Shown here in pieces: positions 7,915 to 16,596 of a DNA stretch of 64,000 bases; the first letter of the stretch is position 1, and every line of letters starts with the position of its first letter. The DNA is from Variovorax davisae (lineage in GTDB: Bacteria; Pseudomonadota; Gammaproteobacteria; Burkholderiales; Burkholderiaceae_C): positions 248,001 to 312,000 of the forward strand of contig NZ_JASZYS010000008.1 in assembly GCF_030316845.1 (NCBI RefSeq), written 5' to 3'. A program made the translations under genes and the position numbers. The notes below the pieces were generated by a model. It worked only from the letters and a program-made list of their open reading frames with translations. It had not been told where the DNA came from and made no database searches.

Positions 7915-8248
7915 GGCAGAGCGCCTCCAGCGCCCGCGCCACCCGGGCGTACTCGGCCGCCAGCGCATCGAGCGCATCGGGTTTGCGGGCGGCGTCGAGT
8001 CCGCCCAGCTCCTGCTCGCGCGCCAGCGCGGCGAGCGCCAGCGCGCCGAAGGTGAGGCTGTTCGACTTCAGCGAATGCGCCGCCCGGCGAAAGACGTCGG
8101 CCTGGCCCGCCGCGAGCGCCTCCCGGAGCTCCGACAGCATCGCCGGCGCCTCTTCGAGAAAGGTCTGCACCAGTTCCTTGACGAAGTCGGCCCCCGCGCT
8201 CTCCTGCAATTCCGCGAAGGTGGCAGCGTCGATCGTCGCATCGCTCAT
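7907..8248 (-). CDS. HPt (histidine phosphotransfer) protein
   Basis: A 113-residue all-helical protein with the HPt signature DVFRRAAHSLKSNSLTFGA; the phosphoacceptor His is near residue 58. It starts at ATG 8248, overlapping the peptidase-kinase stop by 4 bases (ATGA), and its own stop overlaps the cyclase GTG. In hybrid-kinase relays an HPt carries phosphate from the kinase's receiver to a separate receiver. Here the donor would be the upstream kinase and the acceptor the downstream receiver-cyclase. Confidence 0.9.
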   Translation of the reverse strand: MSDATIDAATFAELQESAGADFVKELVQTFLEEAPAMLSELREALAAGQADVFRRAAHSLKSNSLTFGALALAALAREQELGGLDAARKPDALDALAAEYARVARALEALCRG

Positions 8249-11200
8249 GTGGTTCGGTCCTTTCGTGGCGGCACGCTGTGCAGTGCCTCGACCAGCCGAT
8301 CGACGCGGATCGGCTTGGCCAGGTAGTCGTCCATGCCCGCGGCCATGCACATCTCGCGGTCGCCCTGCATGGCGTTGGCCGTCATCGCCACGATCCGGGG
8401 GCGCCGTCCGTCCTGCAGCAGTCCGCAGATCTGCCGGGTCGCATCCAGGCCGTCGAGTTCGGGCATCTGTACATCCATCAGCACCACATCGTAAGCCTGG
8501 CGCTGCACCGATTCGACGGCCTCGATGCCGTTGGCCGCCAGGTCGGCCCGGTAGCCCATCTGCTGCAGCAGGCGCAGCGCGAGCTTCTGGTTCACCGCGT
8601 TGTCCTCGGCCAGCAGGATGCGCAGCGGATGGTGCGCCGCCATCGACGGGTCGATCTGCGGCTTGAGCGCGCCGCCGTCCGCGGGCCGGGCGGCCGAATC
8701 GGGCGCCAGCAGGCCGATCAGGGTGTCGAACAGGTGCGACTGCCGGATCGGCTTGCCCAGGTAGGCGTCGAACAGGGATTCGGCCTCGCCCGCGTCGCGC
8801 CGGCCCAGCGAGCTGAACAGCACCAGCGGCAGGGTCGGGCGGATCGCACGCACGCGGCGCGCCAGCGCGATGCCGTCCATGCCGGGCATGTGCATGTCGA
8901 GCACCGCCAGGTCGAAGGGCTCGCCCTGCTCGATCCAGCGCAGGGCCTCGAGCGGCGATTCGGTGGCGTGCGCGGCCATGCCCCATTTGTCGACCTGCGC
9001 CGCCAGCACGCGGCGGTTGGTCGCGTTGTCGTCGACCACCAGCACGCGCCGGCCCTGCAGTTCAGGCTGCACGCCGAGGAAGTCGCGGTGCCGGCTGGGC
9101 GGCAGCGGCGCGACCGGGACCTCGATGCTGAAGTGGAAGGTCGAGCCCGCGCCCGGCCCGCCGCTCTCGGCCCACATGCGCCCGCCCATCATCTCGGCCA
9201 GCCGCTTGCTGATCGCCAGGCCGAGGCCGGTGCCGCCGTACTTGCGGGTGGTGCTGGAGTCGGCCTGCGAGAACGACTGGAACAGCCGTCCCATGCCCTG
9301 CGCCGTCAGGCCGATGCCGGTGTCGCGCACCGCGAAGCCCAGCGCCACCTTGCCGCCCGGGCAAGGCTGCGAACGCACCGTCACGACCACTTCGCCGGCC
9401 TCGGTGAACTTCACCGCGTTGCTCAGCAGGTTGAGCAGAATCTGGCGCAGCCGCGGCAGGTCGCCGCTCACCGCGGCGGGCACCTCGCCTTCGAAGACAT
9501 AGGCGGTGTCGAGGTCCTTCTCGGTGGCCCGGGTGCTGACCAGGTCGAGCGCCGACTCGACGCACTCGCGAAGGTCGAAGGGATGGGCCTCGATGTCCAT
9601 CCGGCCGGCCTCGATCTTCGAGTAGTCGAGGATGTCGTTGATGATGGTCAGCAGCGCGTCGCCCGAATCGCGGATGGTCGCCACGTAGTCGGCCTGCTCG
9701 GCGTCGAGCGGGGTGTCGAGCAGCAGGCCGCTCATGCCGATCACCGCATTCATGGGGGTGCGGATCTCGTGGCTCATGGTCGCCAGGAAGGCGCTCTTGG
9801 CCTCGTTGGCGGCCTCGGCGGCGGCCCGCGCCTCCTTGGTCTCGGCGAACATGCGGGCGTTCTGGATCGCGATCACGGCCTGGTCGGCGAAGGTCTTCAG
9901 CAGCTTGATCTCCTTCAGGTCGAACGGGCCCGGGGGCTGCCGCGTGACGTGGATCGAGCCGATGTTGTGCCCCTCCCAGACCAGCGGGGCGATCATGATC
10001 GCGTAGGTGCCCACTTTCTCGGCCAGCTCGCGCATGAAGCGGGGCAGGTGCGGGTCCGCCAGCGCATCCGGGATGTGCAGCACCGCGAGCGCCTGCTGCG
10101 AGACCGCGACGGGGATCGGATCGACCGGCCGCGGGTAGTACTTCTCCAGGGCTTCGCGGGCCGAGCCGAGGTGGGCGCCCAGGTGCACCAGGCCGTCGCT
10201 GCCGATCAGCGAGATGCCCATCTGGGAACCGGAGAACAGGCGCTGGCAGCTCTCCAGGATCTTGTCGAACACCGGCTGCGCGTTCTCCATCGAGCTGCTG
10301 ATGACCTGCAGCACCTCCGACATGGCGGTCTGCCGCTCCAGGGTCGCCTTCATCTCGTCGAACAGGCGCGCGTTCTCCAGCGCCAGGCCCATGCTCGCGG
10401 CCACGGTCTCGAGCAGCCGGATGTCGTGGCTGCCGAAGGCATGTTCGCGCTCGTGGTCCTGCATGCCGATGATGCCCAGCACCCGGTCGCTGCCGATGAT
10501 CGGCACCGCCACGATCGAATGCGCCCAGTCGGTGCCCGGGGCCGGCGCGAAGCCGGCCCGGGTCTGTTCCTCGCGCGTGTTCGCGACCGCGGGCCGGCGG
10601 GTGCGCAGGATCCGCGCGGCCGGACCGTCCGGTTTCAGGGGCCGCGCCGGCGGCAGGGGCAGCGGACGGTTGTGCTCGTAGCGATAGAGCGCCTGCATCA
10701 GCTCGGTCTTGTCGTCCCACCACAGGATGTTGATGTCGCCGGAGTCGAACACCTCGCGCAGCTTGTCGCCCACCATGCGGATGATGGCCTGGAACTCCAG
10801 CCGCGCGGCCATGCCCTGCTGGATGCTGTTGATCAGCGTGAGTTCGCCGGTGCGCTGCGCGAGCTCGGCCGTGCGCTCGGCCAGCAGGGCGTGCAGGGCT
10901 TCGTCGCCGGCCGCGGGTTGCGGCGGGTGCGCGGGCGCCGGCCCGAGCCGCTCCCAGAGGAAGCGGTAGGCCAGCGCCTTCAGGGTCGCGGCCTGGGCGT
11001 TGGTGGCGGCGCCGCCGTGGCCGCCCTCGATGTTCTCGTAGTAGCTCACGTCCTTGCCGGCCTCGACCATCGCCGCCGCCATCTTGCGCGCATGGGCCGG
11101 GTGCACGCGGTCGTCGCGGGTCGAGGTGGTGAACAGCACCGGGGGGTAATCCCGCCCCGGATCGAACAGGTGGTAGGGCGAGAAGCTGCGGATGAATTCC

Positions 11201-13017
11201 CATTGCGCGGGGTCGTCGGGATCGCCGTACTCCGCCATCCAGGAGGCGCCGGCCAGCAGGCGCGTGTAGCGTCGCATGTCGAGCAGCGGGACCTCGATCA
11301 CCACGGCGCCGAACAGCGCCGGATAGCGGGTCAGCATCATGCCGGCGAGCAGCCCGCCATTGGAGCCGCCCTGGGCGCCGAGATGCCGGGGGGAGGTGAC
11401 GCCGCGCGCCACCAGGTCCTTGGCCACCGAGGAGAAATCCTCGTAGGCGCGATGCCGGTTCTGCCGCAGCGCGGCCTGGTGCCAGAGCGGCCCGTATTCG
11501 CCGCCGCCGCGGATGTTCGCCACCACGTAGACGCCGCCCTCGTCCAGCCAGGCGCGCCCGAGGGCGCCCGAGTAGCCCGGGGTCAGCGAGATCTCGAAGC
11601 CGCCATAGCCGTAGAGCAGCGTCGGCGCCGTGCCGTCGAACGCGAGGTCGGCCCGGCGCACCATGAAATAGGGCACGCGGGTGCCGTCGTCGGAGCTGGC
11701 GAAGTGCTGCTCCACCACCAGGCCCGCGGCGTCGAAGAAGGCCGGCATCGCCTTGAGCAGTTCGGGCGGCTGCCCGAGCGTGGCCAGCGAGAGGGTCGAG
11801 GGCGTGAGGTAGTCGGTCGCGCTCAGCCAGACCCGGTCGCTGTCGTCGCGGTCGACCGCCCACGCATGCACGCTGCCGATGGGCGGGGCGCCGATGAAGT
11901 CGCTGCGGGTCCAGGGCCCGCTGCCGTCGGCCGGCGGAGTCAGCACGTGCAGGCGGTTCTTGACGTCGTCGAGCACGTTGAGCACCAGCTGGCTGCGGGT
12001 CCAGGTCGCGGCCGCCAGCGAGCGCGTCGGGCCGGGCTCGAACAGGACCGCGAAGTCGCGCTCGCCGCGCATGAAGGGCTCGAACCGGGTCGCCAGCAGG
12101 GCGCCGGCGGGATGGCTGCGTCCGCCCACCTCCCAGGGGTCGCGCAATTCGACCAGCAGCCATTCGCACTGGATGCTCGGCTGGGCCGACAGCGGCACGT
12201 CGACCTTCAGCAGCCGGTCGCCTTCGGCCAGCAGGAACAGCTCCGCACTGTAGAAGGCCAGCGAGCGCGACACGAAATCGCGCTCGAAGCCGGGCGTGTG
12301 GCTGCGCCAGGCCGAGATGTACATGTCGTCGGCCCGGCCTTCGTAGACTGCGGGCGCGGCCGCGAGCGGCGTGCCGCGGGCCCAGCGCCGCGCGACCCGG
12401 GGATAGCCCGAGGCGGTCGACGCCGCCTCGCCGAGGGTGCTGAAGGCATAGACCGTGTCGTCGTCGATCCAGGCCAGGCCGCCCTTGGATTCGGGCCGGA
12501 AGAAGCCGCCTTCCTCGGGCGTCACGAAGCGCTTGGCGACGAGGTCGAACTCGCGCGTGACATCGGCATCGGCGCCGCCGCGCGAGAGGCTCAGGAGCGC
12601 CTTGCGGTACGCCGGGCGCAGCACGGACGCACCATGCCAGACCCACTGCACGCCCTCGGCGGCGGCGAGGGCGTCGAGGTCGAGCACCGTTTCCCAGGCC
12701 GGGTCGGCGCCCCGGTACTCGGCCATGGTGGTGCGCCGCCAAAGGCCCAGCGGGTGGTCGGCGTCCTTCCAGAAGTTGTAGTAGAGCTCGCCGATCTTGG
12801 CGACCTCGGCGATCCTGGCGTCGGCGTCGAGCACGGCCCGGATCGCGGCCTGGGTGCGGGCGAACGCCGGCGTCGCGGCCAGGGTGCCGAGGGTCCGGGC
12901 GTTTTGCTCGCGGACCCAGCCCAGGGCGTCGGCGCCCTCGACCTCTTCGAGCCAGAGGCGCGGGTCGGCGGGTTCCGTCGACCCGGATGCGGTGCCGGAG
13001 GCAGGGGCGGCGCTCAT
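8245..13017 (-). CDS. Prolyl oligopeptidase (S9A) fused in frame to a GAF-GAF hybrid histidine kinase
   Basis: One uninterrupted 1590-residue reading frame from ATG 13017. Residues about 1-690 are a full-length prolyl oligopeptidase: DPRLWLEEVEGADALGWV start, seven-bladed-propeller-like middle, catalytic Ser near 552 (GAQGGSNGGLLAG), Asp near 632 (TSTRDDRVHPAH) and His near 665 (IEGGHGGAA). A Pro-rich linker (GPAPAHPPQPAAGDE) leads to a coiled-coil-like ALLAERTAELAQRTGEL, GAF 1 (about 725-890), GAF 2 (about 905-1060), HisKA with H-box FLATMSHEIRTPMNAVIG (His about 1082), HATPase (LLNLLSNAVKF, GGTGLGLAISKRL) and two receivers (Asp about 1372 in VLDMHMPGMDG; about 1513 in LMDVQMPELDG). No signal peptide or membrane segment: a cytoplasmic enzyme-kinase. 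No ATG, GTG or TTG and no ribosome site lies between the peptidase end and GAF 1. It overlaps the AraC stop and the HPt start, 4 bases each. Confidence 0.9.
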   Translation of the reverse strand: MSAAPASGTASGSTEPADPRLWLEEVEGADALGWVREQNARTLGTLAATPAFARTQAAIRAVLDADARIAEVAKIGELYYNFWKDADHPLGLWRRTTMAEYRGADPAWETVLDLDALAAAEGVQWVWHGASVLRPAYRKALLSLSRGGADADVTREFDLVAKRFVTPEEGGFFRPESKGGLAWIDDDTVYAFSTLGEAASTASGYPRVARRWARGTPLAAAPAVYEGRADDMYISAWRSHTPGFERDFVSRSLAFYSAELFLLAEGDRLLKVDVPLSAQPSIQCEWLLVELRDPWEVGGRSHPAGALLATRFEPFMRGERDFAVLFEPGPTRSLAAATWTRSQLVLNVLDDVKNRLHVLTPPADGSGPWTRSDFIGAPPIGSVHAWAVDRDDSDRVWLSATDYLTPSTLSLATLGQPPELLKAMPAFFDAAGLVVEQHFASSDDGTRVPYFMVRRADLAFDGTAPTLLYGYGGFEISLTPGYSGALGRAWLDEGGVYVVANIRGGGEYGPLWHQAALRQNRHRAYEDFSSVAKDLVARGVTSPRHLGAQGGSNGGLLAGMMLTRYPALFGAVVIEVPLLDMRRYTRLLAGASWMAEYGDPDDPAQWEFIRSFSPYHLFDPGRDYPPVLFTTSTRDDRVHPAHARKMAAAMVEAGKDVSYYENIEGGHGGAATNAQAATLKALAYRFLWERLGPAPAHPPQPAAGDEALHALLAERTAELAQRTGELTLINSIQQGMAARLEFQAIIRMVGDKLREVFDSGDINILWWDDKTELMQALYRYEHNRPLPLPPARPLKPDGPAARILRTRRPAVANTREEQTRAGFAPAPGTDWAHSIVAVPIIGSDRVLGIIGMQDHEREHAFGSHDIRLLETVAASMGLALENARLFDEMKATLERQTAMSEVLQVISSSMENAQPVFDKILESCQRLFSGSQMGISLIGSDGLVHLGAHLGSAREALEKYYPRPVDPIPVAVSQQALAVLHIPDALADPHLPRFMRELAEKVGTYAIMIAPLVWEGHNIGSIHVTRQPPGPFDLKEIKLLKTFADQAVIAIQNARMFAETKEARAAAEAANEAKSAFLATMSHEIRTPMNAVIGMSGLLLDTPLDAEQADYVATIRDSGDALLTIINDILDYSKIEAGRMDIEAHPFDLRECVESALDLVSTRATEKDLDTAYVFEGEVPAAVSGDLPRLRQILLNLLSNAVKFTEAGEVVVTVRSQPCPGGKVALGFAVRDTGIGLTAQGMGRLFQSFSQADSSTTRKYGGTGLGLAISKRLAEMMGGRMWAESGGPGAGSTFHFSIEVPVAPLPPSRHRDFLGVQPELQGRRVLVVDDNATNRRVLAAQVDKWGMAAHATESPLEALRWIEQGEPFDLAVLDMHMPGMDGIALARRVRAIRPTLPLVLFSSLGRRDAGEAESLFDAYLGKPIRQSHLFDTLIGLLAPDSAARPADGGALKPQIDPSMAAHHPLRILLAEDNAVNQKLALRLLQQMGYRADLAANGIEAVESVQRQAYDVVLMDVQMPELDGLDATRQICGLLQDGRRPRIVAMTANAMQGDREMCMAAGMDDYLAKPIRVDRLVEALHSVPPRKDRTT

Positions 13018-13988
13018 GGGGTGGCGGTGCGAACTGGAATGTCCCGGTACGTGGTGCGCCGCACCGAGCCCGGGGAGACGCCGGCGAAGCGCTTGAAGGC
13101 GCGGCTGAAGGCGGCCTCGGACTCGTAGCCGACCCGGCCGGCGAGCTCGGCGAGCGGCGTCGCTTCGTCCCTGAGCCAGGCCTCGGCCGCGTGCATCTTC
13201 CAGCGTGCCACGTACTGCATGGCGGGCTCGCCGACCCGCTGGGTGAAGCGGGCCGCGAAGGCCGAGCGCGACATGCCGACCTCGCGCGCCAGCGATTCGA
13301 CGCTCCAGTGGCGCGCCGGGTCGCGATGCACCAGCGCGATGGCGCGGCCGATCTGGCGGTCGCGCAGGGCGCCCAGCCAGCCGGTCCGGGCGCCGGGGTC
13401 GCTGGCCAGCCACGAGCGGATCGCCTGGATCACCAGGATGTCGGCCAGCCGGGTGATGATGGTCTCGCCGCCGGCGCGCAGCGCCTGCGCCTCGGCCACG
13501 ATCAGGCGCAGCGTGCTTTGCAGCCATTCCTTCTCGGACGACTCCCAGGCGTCGACGCGGATCACGCGCGGCAGCGCTTCGAGCAGGCGATGCGCGGCCG
13601 CGTGCTCGAAGCGCACCGCGGCGCAGATCATCGAGGTCGGCGCGCCGCCGCCGCCGTGACGCAGGACCTCGTAGCGGTCCCGGACCCGTTCGCGCGGCAG
13701 GTCGAACAGGTGGCCCGGCAGCGCGCCCGCGCCGCAGCCGAGCCGGTGGCCTTCGCCGTGCGGCACCAGCGCGAGGTCGCCGGTGCGCAGCGTGCAGGGC
13801 TCGGTGCCCTCGACCTCGAGCCGGCATTCGCCCGCCGTCACGACGTGGAGCATCAGGCAGCTTTCCATTGCCGGCAGCTCGAGCGCCCAGGGCGCGCTGA
13901 ACTCGCTGCGGCAATAGAAGGTGCCGCTCATGCGCAGGAAATGCAGCGCTTCGCCCAGCGGGTCGGCGGGGGTCATGGATTCGAGCAT
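13014..13988 (-). CDS. AraC-family regulator with N-terminal cupin domain
   Basis: A 324-residue protein from ATG 13988 (an alternative ATG lies at 13976). The N-terminal cupin (CRLEVEGTEPCTLRTGDLALVPHGEGHRL region) would sense an effector. The C-terminal double helix-turn-helix is clear: VESLAREVGMSRSAFAARF and LAELAGRVGYESEAAFSRAF, then KRFAGVSPGSVRR. Such regulators often lie divergent to an oxidoreductase they control, and an NAD(P)-binding gene starts 139 bases away on the other strand. Unusually, its stop also overlaps the peptidase-kinase start by 4 bases, so it is the first gene of that operon. Confidence 0.88.
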   Translation of the reverse strand: MLESMTPADPLGEALHFLRMSGTFYCRSEFSAPWALELPAMESCLMLHVVTAGECRLEVEGTEPCTLRTGDLALVPHGEGHRLGCGAGALPGHLFDLPRERVRDRYEVLRHGGGGAPTSMICAAVRFEHAAAHRLLEALPRVIRVDAWESSEKEWLQSTLRLIVAEAQALRAGGETIITRLADILVIQAIRSWLASDPGARTGWLGALRDRQIGRAIALVHRDPARHWSVESLAREVGMSRSAFAARFTQRVGEPAMQYVARWKMHAAEAWLRDEATPLAELAGRVGYESEAAFSRAFKRFAGVSPGSVRRTTYRDIPVRTATP

Positions 13989-14127
13989 GGCCGAAGTATC
14001 TCCGCGCCGGTGGCAGGACGTCCACCGGTCTGGACGATCGGCCATGAACCGGCGACGGCCTGCAAGCCGCGGCGCGGCGTCCGCGGCCAGCATCGAGCCC
14101 TGTTCCATCACCTGCAAGGAGACGATC

Positions 14128-14949
14128 ATGACCAACACTTTGACACTGGTCCTGGGCGGCACGGGCAAGACCGGCCACCGGGTGGCGCAAGGGCTCCGGG
14201 CCCGCGGCCTGGGCGTTCGGATCGGGTCGCGCGCCGCCGTGCCGGCCTTCGACTGGGAGGCGCAAGGCGGCTGGCCGGCGGTGCTGGAGGGCGTCGCTGC
14301 CGTCTATATCGCTTACCACCCCGACCTGGCGGTTCCGGGCGCGCCGGCGGCCATCCAGGCCTTCACGGACCTGGCGGTGCGCAGCGGCGTCCGGCGGCTG
14401 GTGCTGCTGTCGGGCCGGGGCGAGCCGCAGGCCCGGCGCTGCGAGGACATCGTGCGCCGGGCCGGCACCGACTGGACCGTGGTGCGCGCCAGCTGGTTCT
14501 GCCAGAACTTCAGCGAGGGGTACCTGGTCGAGCCGATCCGCGCCGGCCTCCTTGCGCTGCCCGTCGGTCCGGTGGGGGAGCCCTTCGTCGACGCCCGCGA
14601 CGTCGCCGAGGTTGCGCTGGCGGCCCTCACCGAGCACGGGCACGCGGGGCAGGCCTACGAAGTGACCGGCCCCCGGCTGTGGACCTTTGCCGAGGCCGCG
14701 GCCGAGATCGGCCGGGCCGCCGGGCGCCGGGTCGGGTTCGTCCAGCTGCCGATGGACGACTACGCGGCGGCGCTGCAGGCGGCCGATCTTCCGCCGGACG
14801 AGGTCGCGCTGATCCGCTACCTGTTCACCGAGGTGCTGGACGGCCGCAACGCCTCGATCGCCGATGGCGTGCAGAAGGCGCTGGGCCGGCCGCCCACGGG
14901 GTTTGCCGACTATGCGCGCGAGACGGCGGCGGCCGGGGTCTGGGGCTGA
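14128..14949 (+). CDS. NmrA-like / atypical SDR NAD(P)-binding protein
   Basis: A 273-residue cytoplasmic protein, with AAGGAGA about 5 bases before ATG 14128. The glycine-rich dinucleotide site is at the very N-terminus (LVLGGTGKTGHRVAQGL), followed by the NmrA-like layout: GVRRLVLLSGRG, TDWTVVRASWFCQNF, VGEPFVDARDVAEVALAAL and a C-terminal helical cap. These proteins reduce quinones or act as redox sensors; the catalytic YxxxK of classical SDRs is absent. Its divergent placement from the AraC-cupin gene suggests control by that regulator. Confidence 0.85.
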   Translation: MTNTLTLVLGGTGKTGHRVAQGLRARGLGVRIGSRAAVPAFDWEAQGGWPAVLEGVAAVYIAYHPDLAVPGAPAAIQAFTDLAVRSGVRRLVLLSGRGEPQARRCEDIVRRAGTDWTVVRASWFCQNFSEGYLVEPIRAGLLALPVGPVGEPFVDARDVAEVALAALTEHGHAGQAYEVTGPRLWTFAEAAAEIGRAAGRRVGFVQLPMDDYAAALQAADLPPDEVALIRYLFTEVLDGRNASIADGVQKALGRPPTGFADYARETAAAGVWG

Positions 14950-14958
14950 CGCCTGTGG

Positions 14959-15465
14959 CTACCAGCGCCAGCGCTCGGCTTCCAGGTCGTCGCCCACGTT
15001 GTAGTGGTCGACCAGCCCGGTGGGATCGACGTAGATGTAGAGCAGCCGCCGGTTGTTGATGTGCAGGTAGCGCCACGACCAGACCGTGCCGTTGAACGAG
15101 GTCACGCGGGTCTGCTGGTAGGGCGGCCCGTAGGTGAAGAGCACGTCGGGGATGCGCCACTGGCCGGGCCGGATGGTGCTGCCGAACAGGCCCTCGTCGA
15201 GTTCCTGCCGCACCGACTGGACGCGGCCCGCCGCGTCGAGGTCGACGTTGCTGACCTGGAAGCCGGCCGGGCCGCGCGAATACTGCAGCCGCTCGCCGCC
15301 GGCGAATCGGTAGGTCGCGGTCGGCGGGCCCAATTGCTGGAGCACCGCGTCCCGTGGCGCGCCCATCGGGACCCGCGACGGGTCGCTGGCGCAGCCGGCC
15401 AGCAGGCCGCAGAGCAGCGCGACCGCCGCGGCGGCCTTGAAAGGGAAGCGGGCCTGAAATCGCAT
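14959..15465 (-). CDS. Lipoprotein of SmpA/OmlA (BamE-like) type
   Basis: A 168-residue protein with a lipoprotein signal: hydrophobic AAAAVALLCGLLAGC with lipobox LAGC (Cys 25). It then carries the small-fold pattern RVPMGAPRDAVLQQLGPPTATYRFAGGERLQY common in SmpA/OmlA-like lipoproteins, where a helix is followed by a strand and a Gly-Pro-Pro turn. The rest is Tyr/Trp-rich beta sequence. ATG 15465 is chosen because it places the signal correctly. It is probably anchored in the outer membrane; specific role unknown. It follows the Bug gene after 88 bases on the same strand. Confidence 0.75.
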   Translation of the reverse strand: MRFQARFPFKAAAAVALLCGLLAGCASDPSRVPMGAPRDAVLQQLGPPTATYRFAGGERLQYSRGPAGFQVSNVDLDAAGRVQSVRQELDEGLFGSTIRPGQWRIPDVLFTYGPPYQQTRVTSFNGTVWSWRYLHINNRRLLYIYVDPTGLVDHYNVGDDLEAERWRW

Positions 15466-15553
15466 GGTTGCTGGAGTGTCGGCGAGGCCGGGCGTTGCGG
15501 TTGTGGGACGAGCCGCTGAACCGCTGTCCGCAAGCATCCCGGCGCGGCGCCGC

Positions 15554-16555
15554 TCAATCCGCCTCGATCTTCGCCGCCTTGACGACCTCCGTCCAGCGCG
15601 CGGTCTCGGATTTCACCAGCGCGTCCATCTGCTGCGGATTCAGGTAGTCGGCCGTCGCCCCCTGTTCCTGGGCCTTCTGCTTGAACGCGGGGGTGGACAC
15701 GATCCGGGCGATCTCCGCCGTCAGCTTGTCGATGATCGGCTTGGGCGTCCTGGCCGGGGCGAAGACCGCGAACCACGAGGTGGCATCGAGATTCGGCAGG
15801 CCCGCTTCGGCGGTCGTCGGCACGTTGGGCAGGCTGGGCAGGCGGGTCTTGCCGGTGGTCGCCAGCACCCGCAGCTTGCCCGACTGGATGTGCGGCACGA
15901 AGGGCGGGGCGGTGCCGAAGGTGATGTCGACCTGGCCGCCCAGCAGGTCCTGCAGCGCCGGGCCGGTGCCCTTGTACGGGATGTGGGTGAGCTGGATGCC
16001 GGCCTGCTGCTCGAGCATCGCGCCGGTCGCGTGCTGCAGCGAGCCGTTGCCCGACGAGGCGTAGTTGATCTTGCCCGGATGCGCCTTGGCGTAGGCCACC
16101 AGCTCGCCCAGGGTCTTGAAGGGGAGGTCGGCGCGCACCACCACGATCTGCGGCGCCGACAGCACGTTGGCCACCGGCGTGAAGTCCTTGGCCTCCCATT
16201 GCGGCGCCTGCTTGCTGACCAGCGGCGTGATGAGGTGGTAGCCCGAGTACTGCATCAGCAGCGTGTAGCCGTCGGGCTCGGCGCGCTTCACCGCGCCGGC
16301 GGCGATGACGCCGTTGGCGCCGCCCTTGTTGTCGACCACCACGGTCTGGCCGAGCGCGGCGCCCAGCGGGATGCCGAGCATGCGCGCCGCGATGTCGGTG
16401 GTGCCGCCGGCCGCCGTGGGCACCAGCAGCATCACCGGGCGGCTCGGGTAGCCGGCGGGCGCCTGGGCGTGCAGGGCCGGGGCGGTGCCGAGGGCGGCGA
16501 TGCCGAGCGCGGCCAGGCCGAGGGCGCGGCGCGAGAGGGAGTGAGCGGGTTTCAT
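15554..16555 (-). CDS. Bug-family (TctC) periplasmic receptor
   Basis: A 333-residue exported protein with a signal peptide (ALGLAALGIAALGTAPALHA). Bug features: YPSRPVMLLVPTAAGGTTD at the N-terminus, GQTVVVDNKGGANG, YTLLMQYSGYHL, LTHIPYKGTGPALQDLLGGQ and a C-terminal kinase-like tail of helices. Bug proteins bind carboxylates or related organic acids. No TctA/TctB membrane partners lie nearby, the common situation in Burkholderiales. Last gene of the CoA-transferase / lyase / Bug operon, so the ligand is probably the organic acid that is activated to a CoA thioester. Confidence 0.9.
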   Translation of the reverse strand: MKPAHSLSRRALGLAALGIAALGTAPALHAQAPAGYPSRPVMLLVPTAAGGTTDIAARMLGIPLGAALGQTVVVDNKGGANGVIAAGAVKRAEPDGYTLLMQYSGYHLITPLVSKQAPQWEAKDFTPVANVLSAPQIVVVRADLPFKTLGELVAYAKAHPGKINYASSGNGSLQHATGAMLEQQAGIQLTHIPYKGTGPALQDLLGGQVDITFGTAPPFVPHIQSGKLRVLATTGKTRLPSLPNVPTTAEAGLPNLDATSWFAVFAPARTPKPIIDKLTAEIARIVSTPAFKQKAQEQGATADYLNPQQMDALVKSETARWTEVVKAAKIEAD

Positions 16556-16596
16556 GGAAGTCTCCTGTCGTCGTTCTGGAAAAAATGAATCTGTCT

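Noticed and set aside
10810..10980. A separate start for the histidine kinase inside the peptidase-kinase frame
   Set aside because: No ATG, GTG or TTG with a ribosome site lies between the peptidase end and GAF 1. The ATG at 10812 falls inside the first GAF, so a separate gene is less likely than a fusion; a sequencing error cannot be excluded from here.
8278..13128. Very long open frame on the plus strand opposite the peptidase-kinase
   Set aside because: Its translation is rich in Arg/His/Gln/Gly with no recognisable domain, the usual shadow of a GC-rich gene on the other strand.
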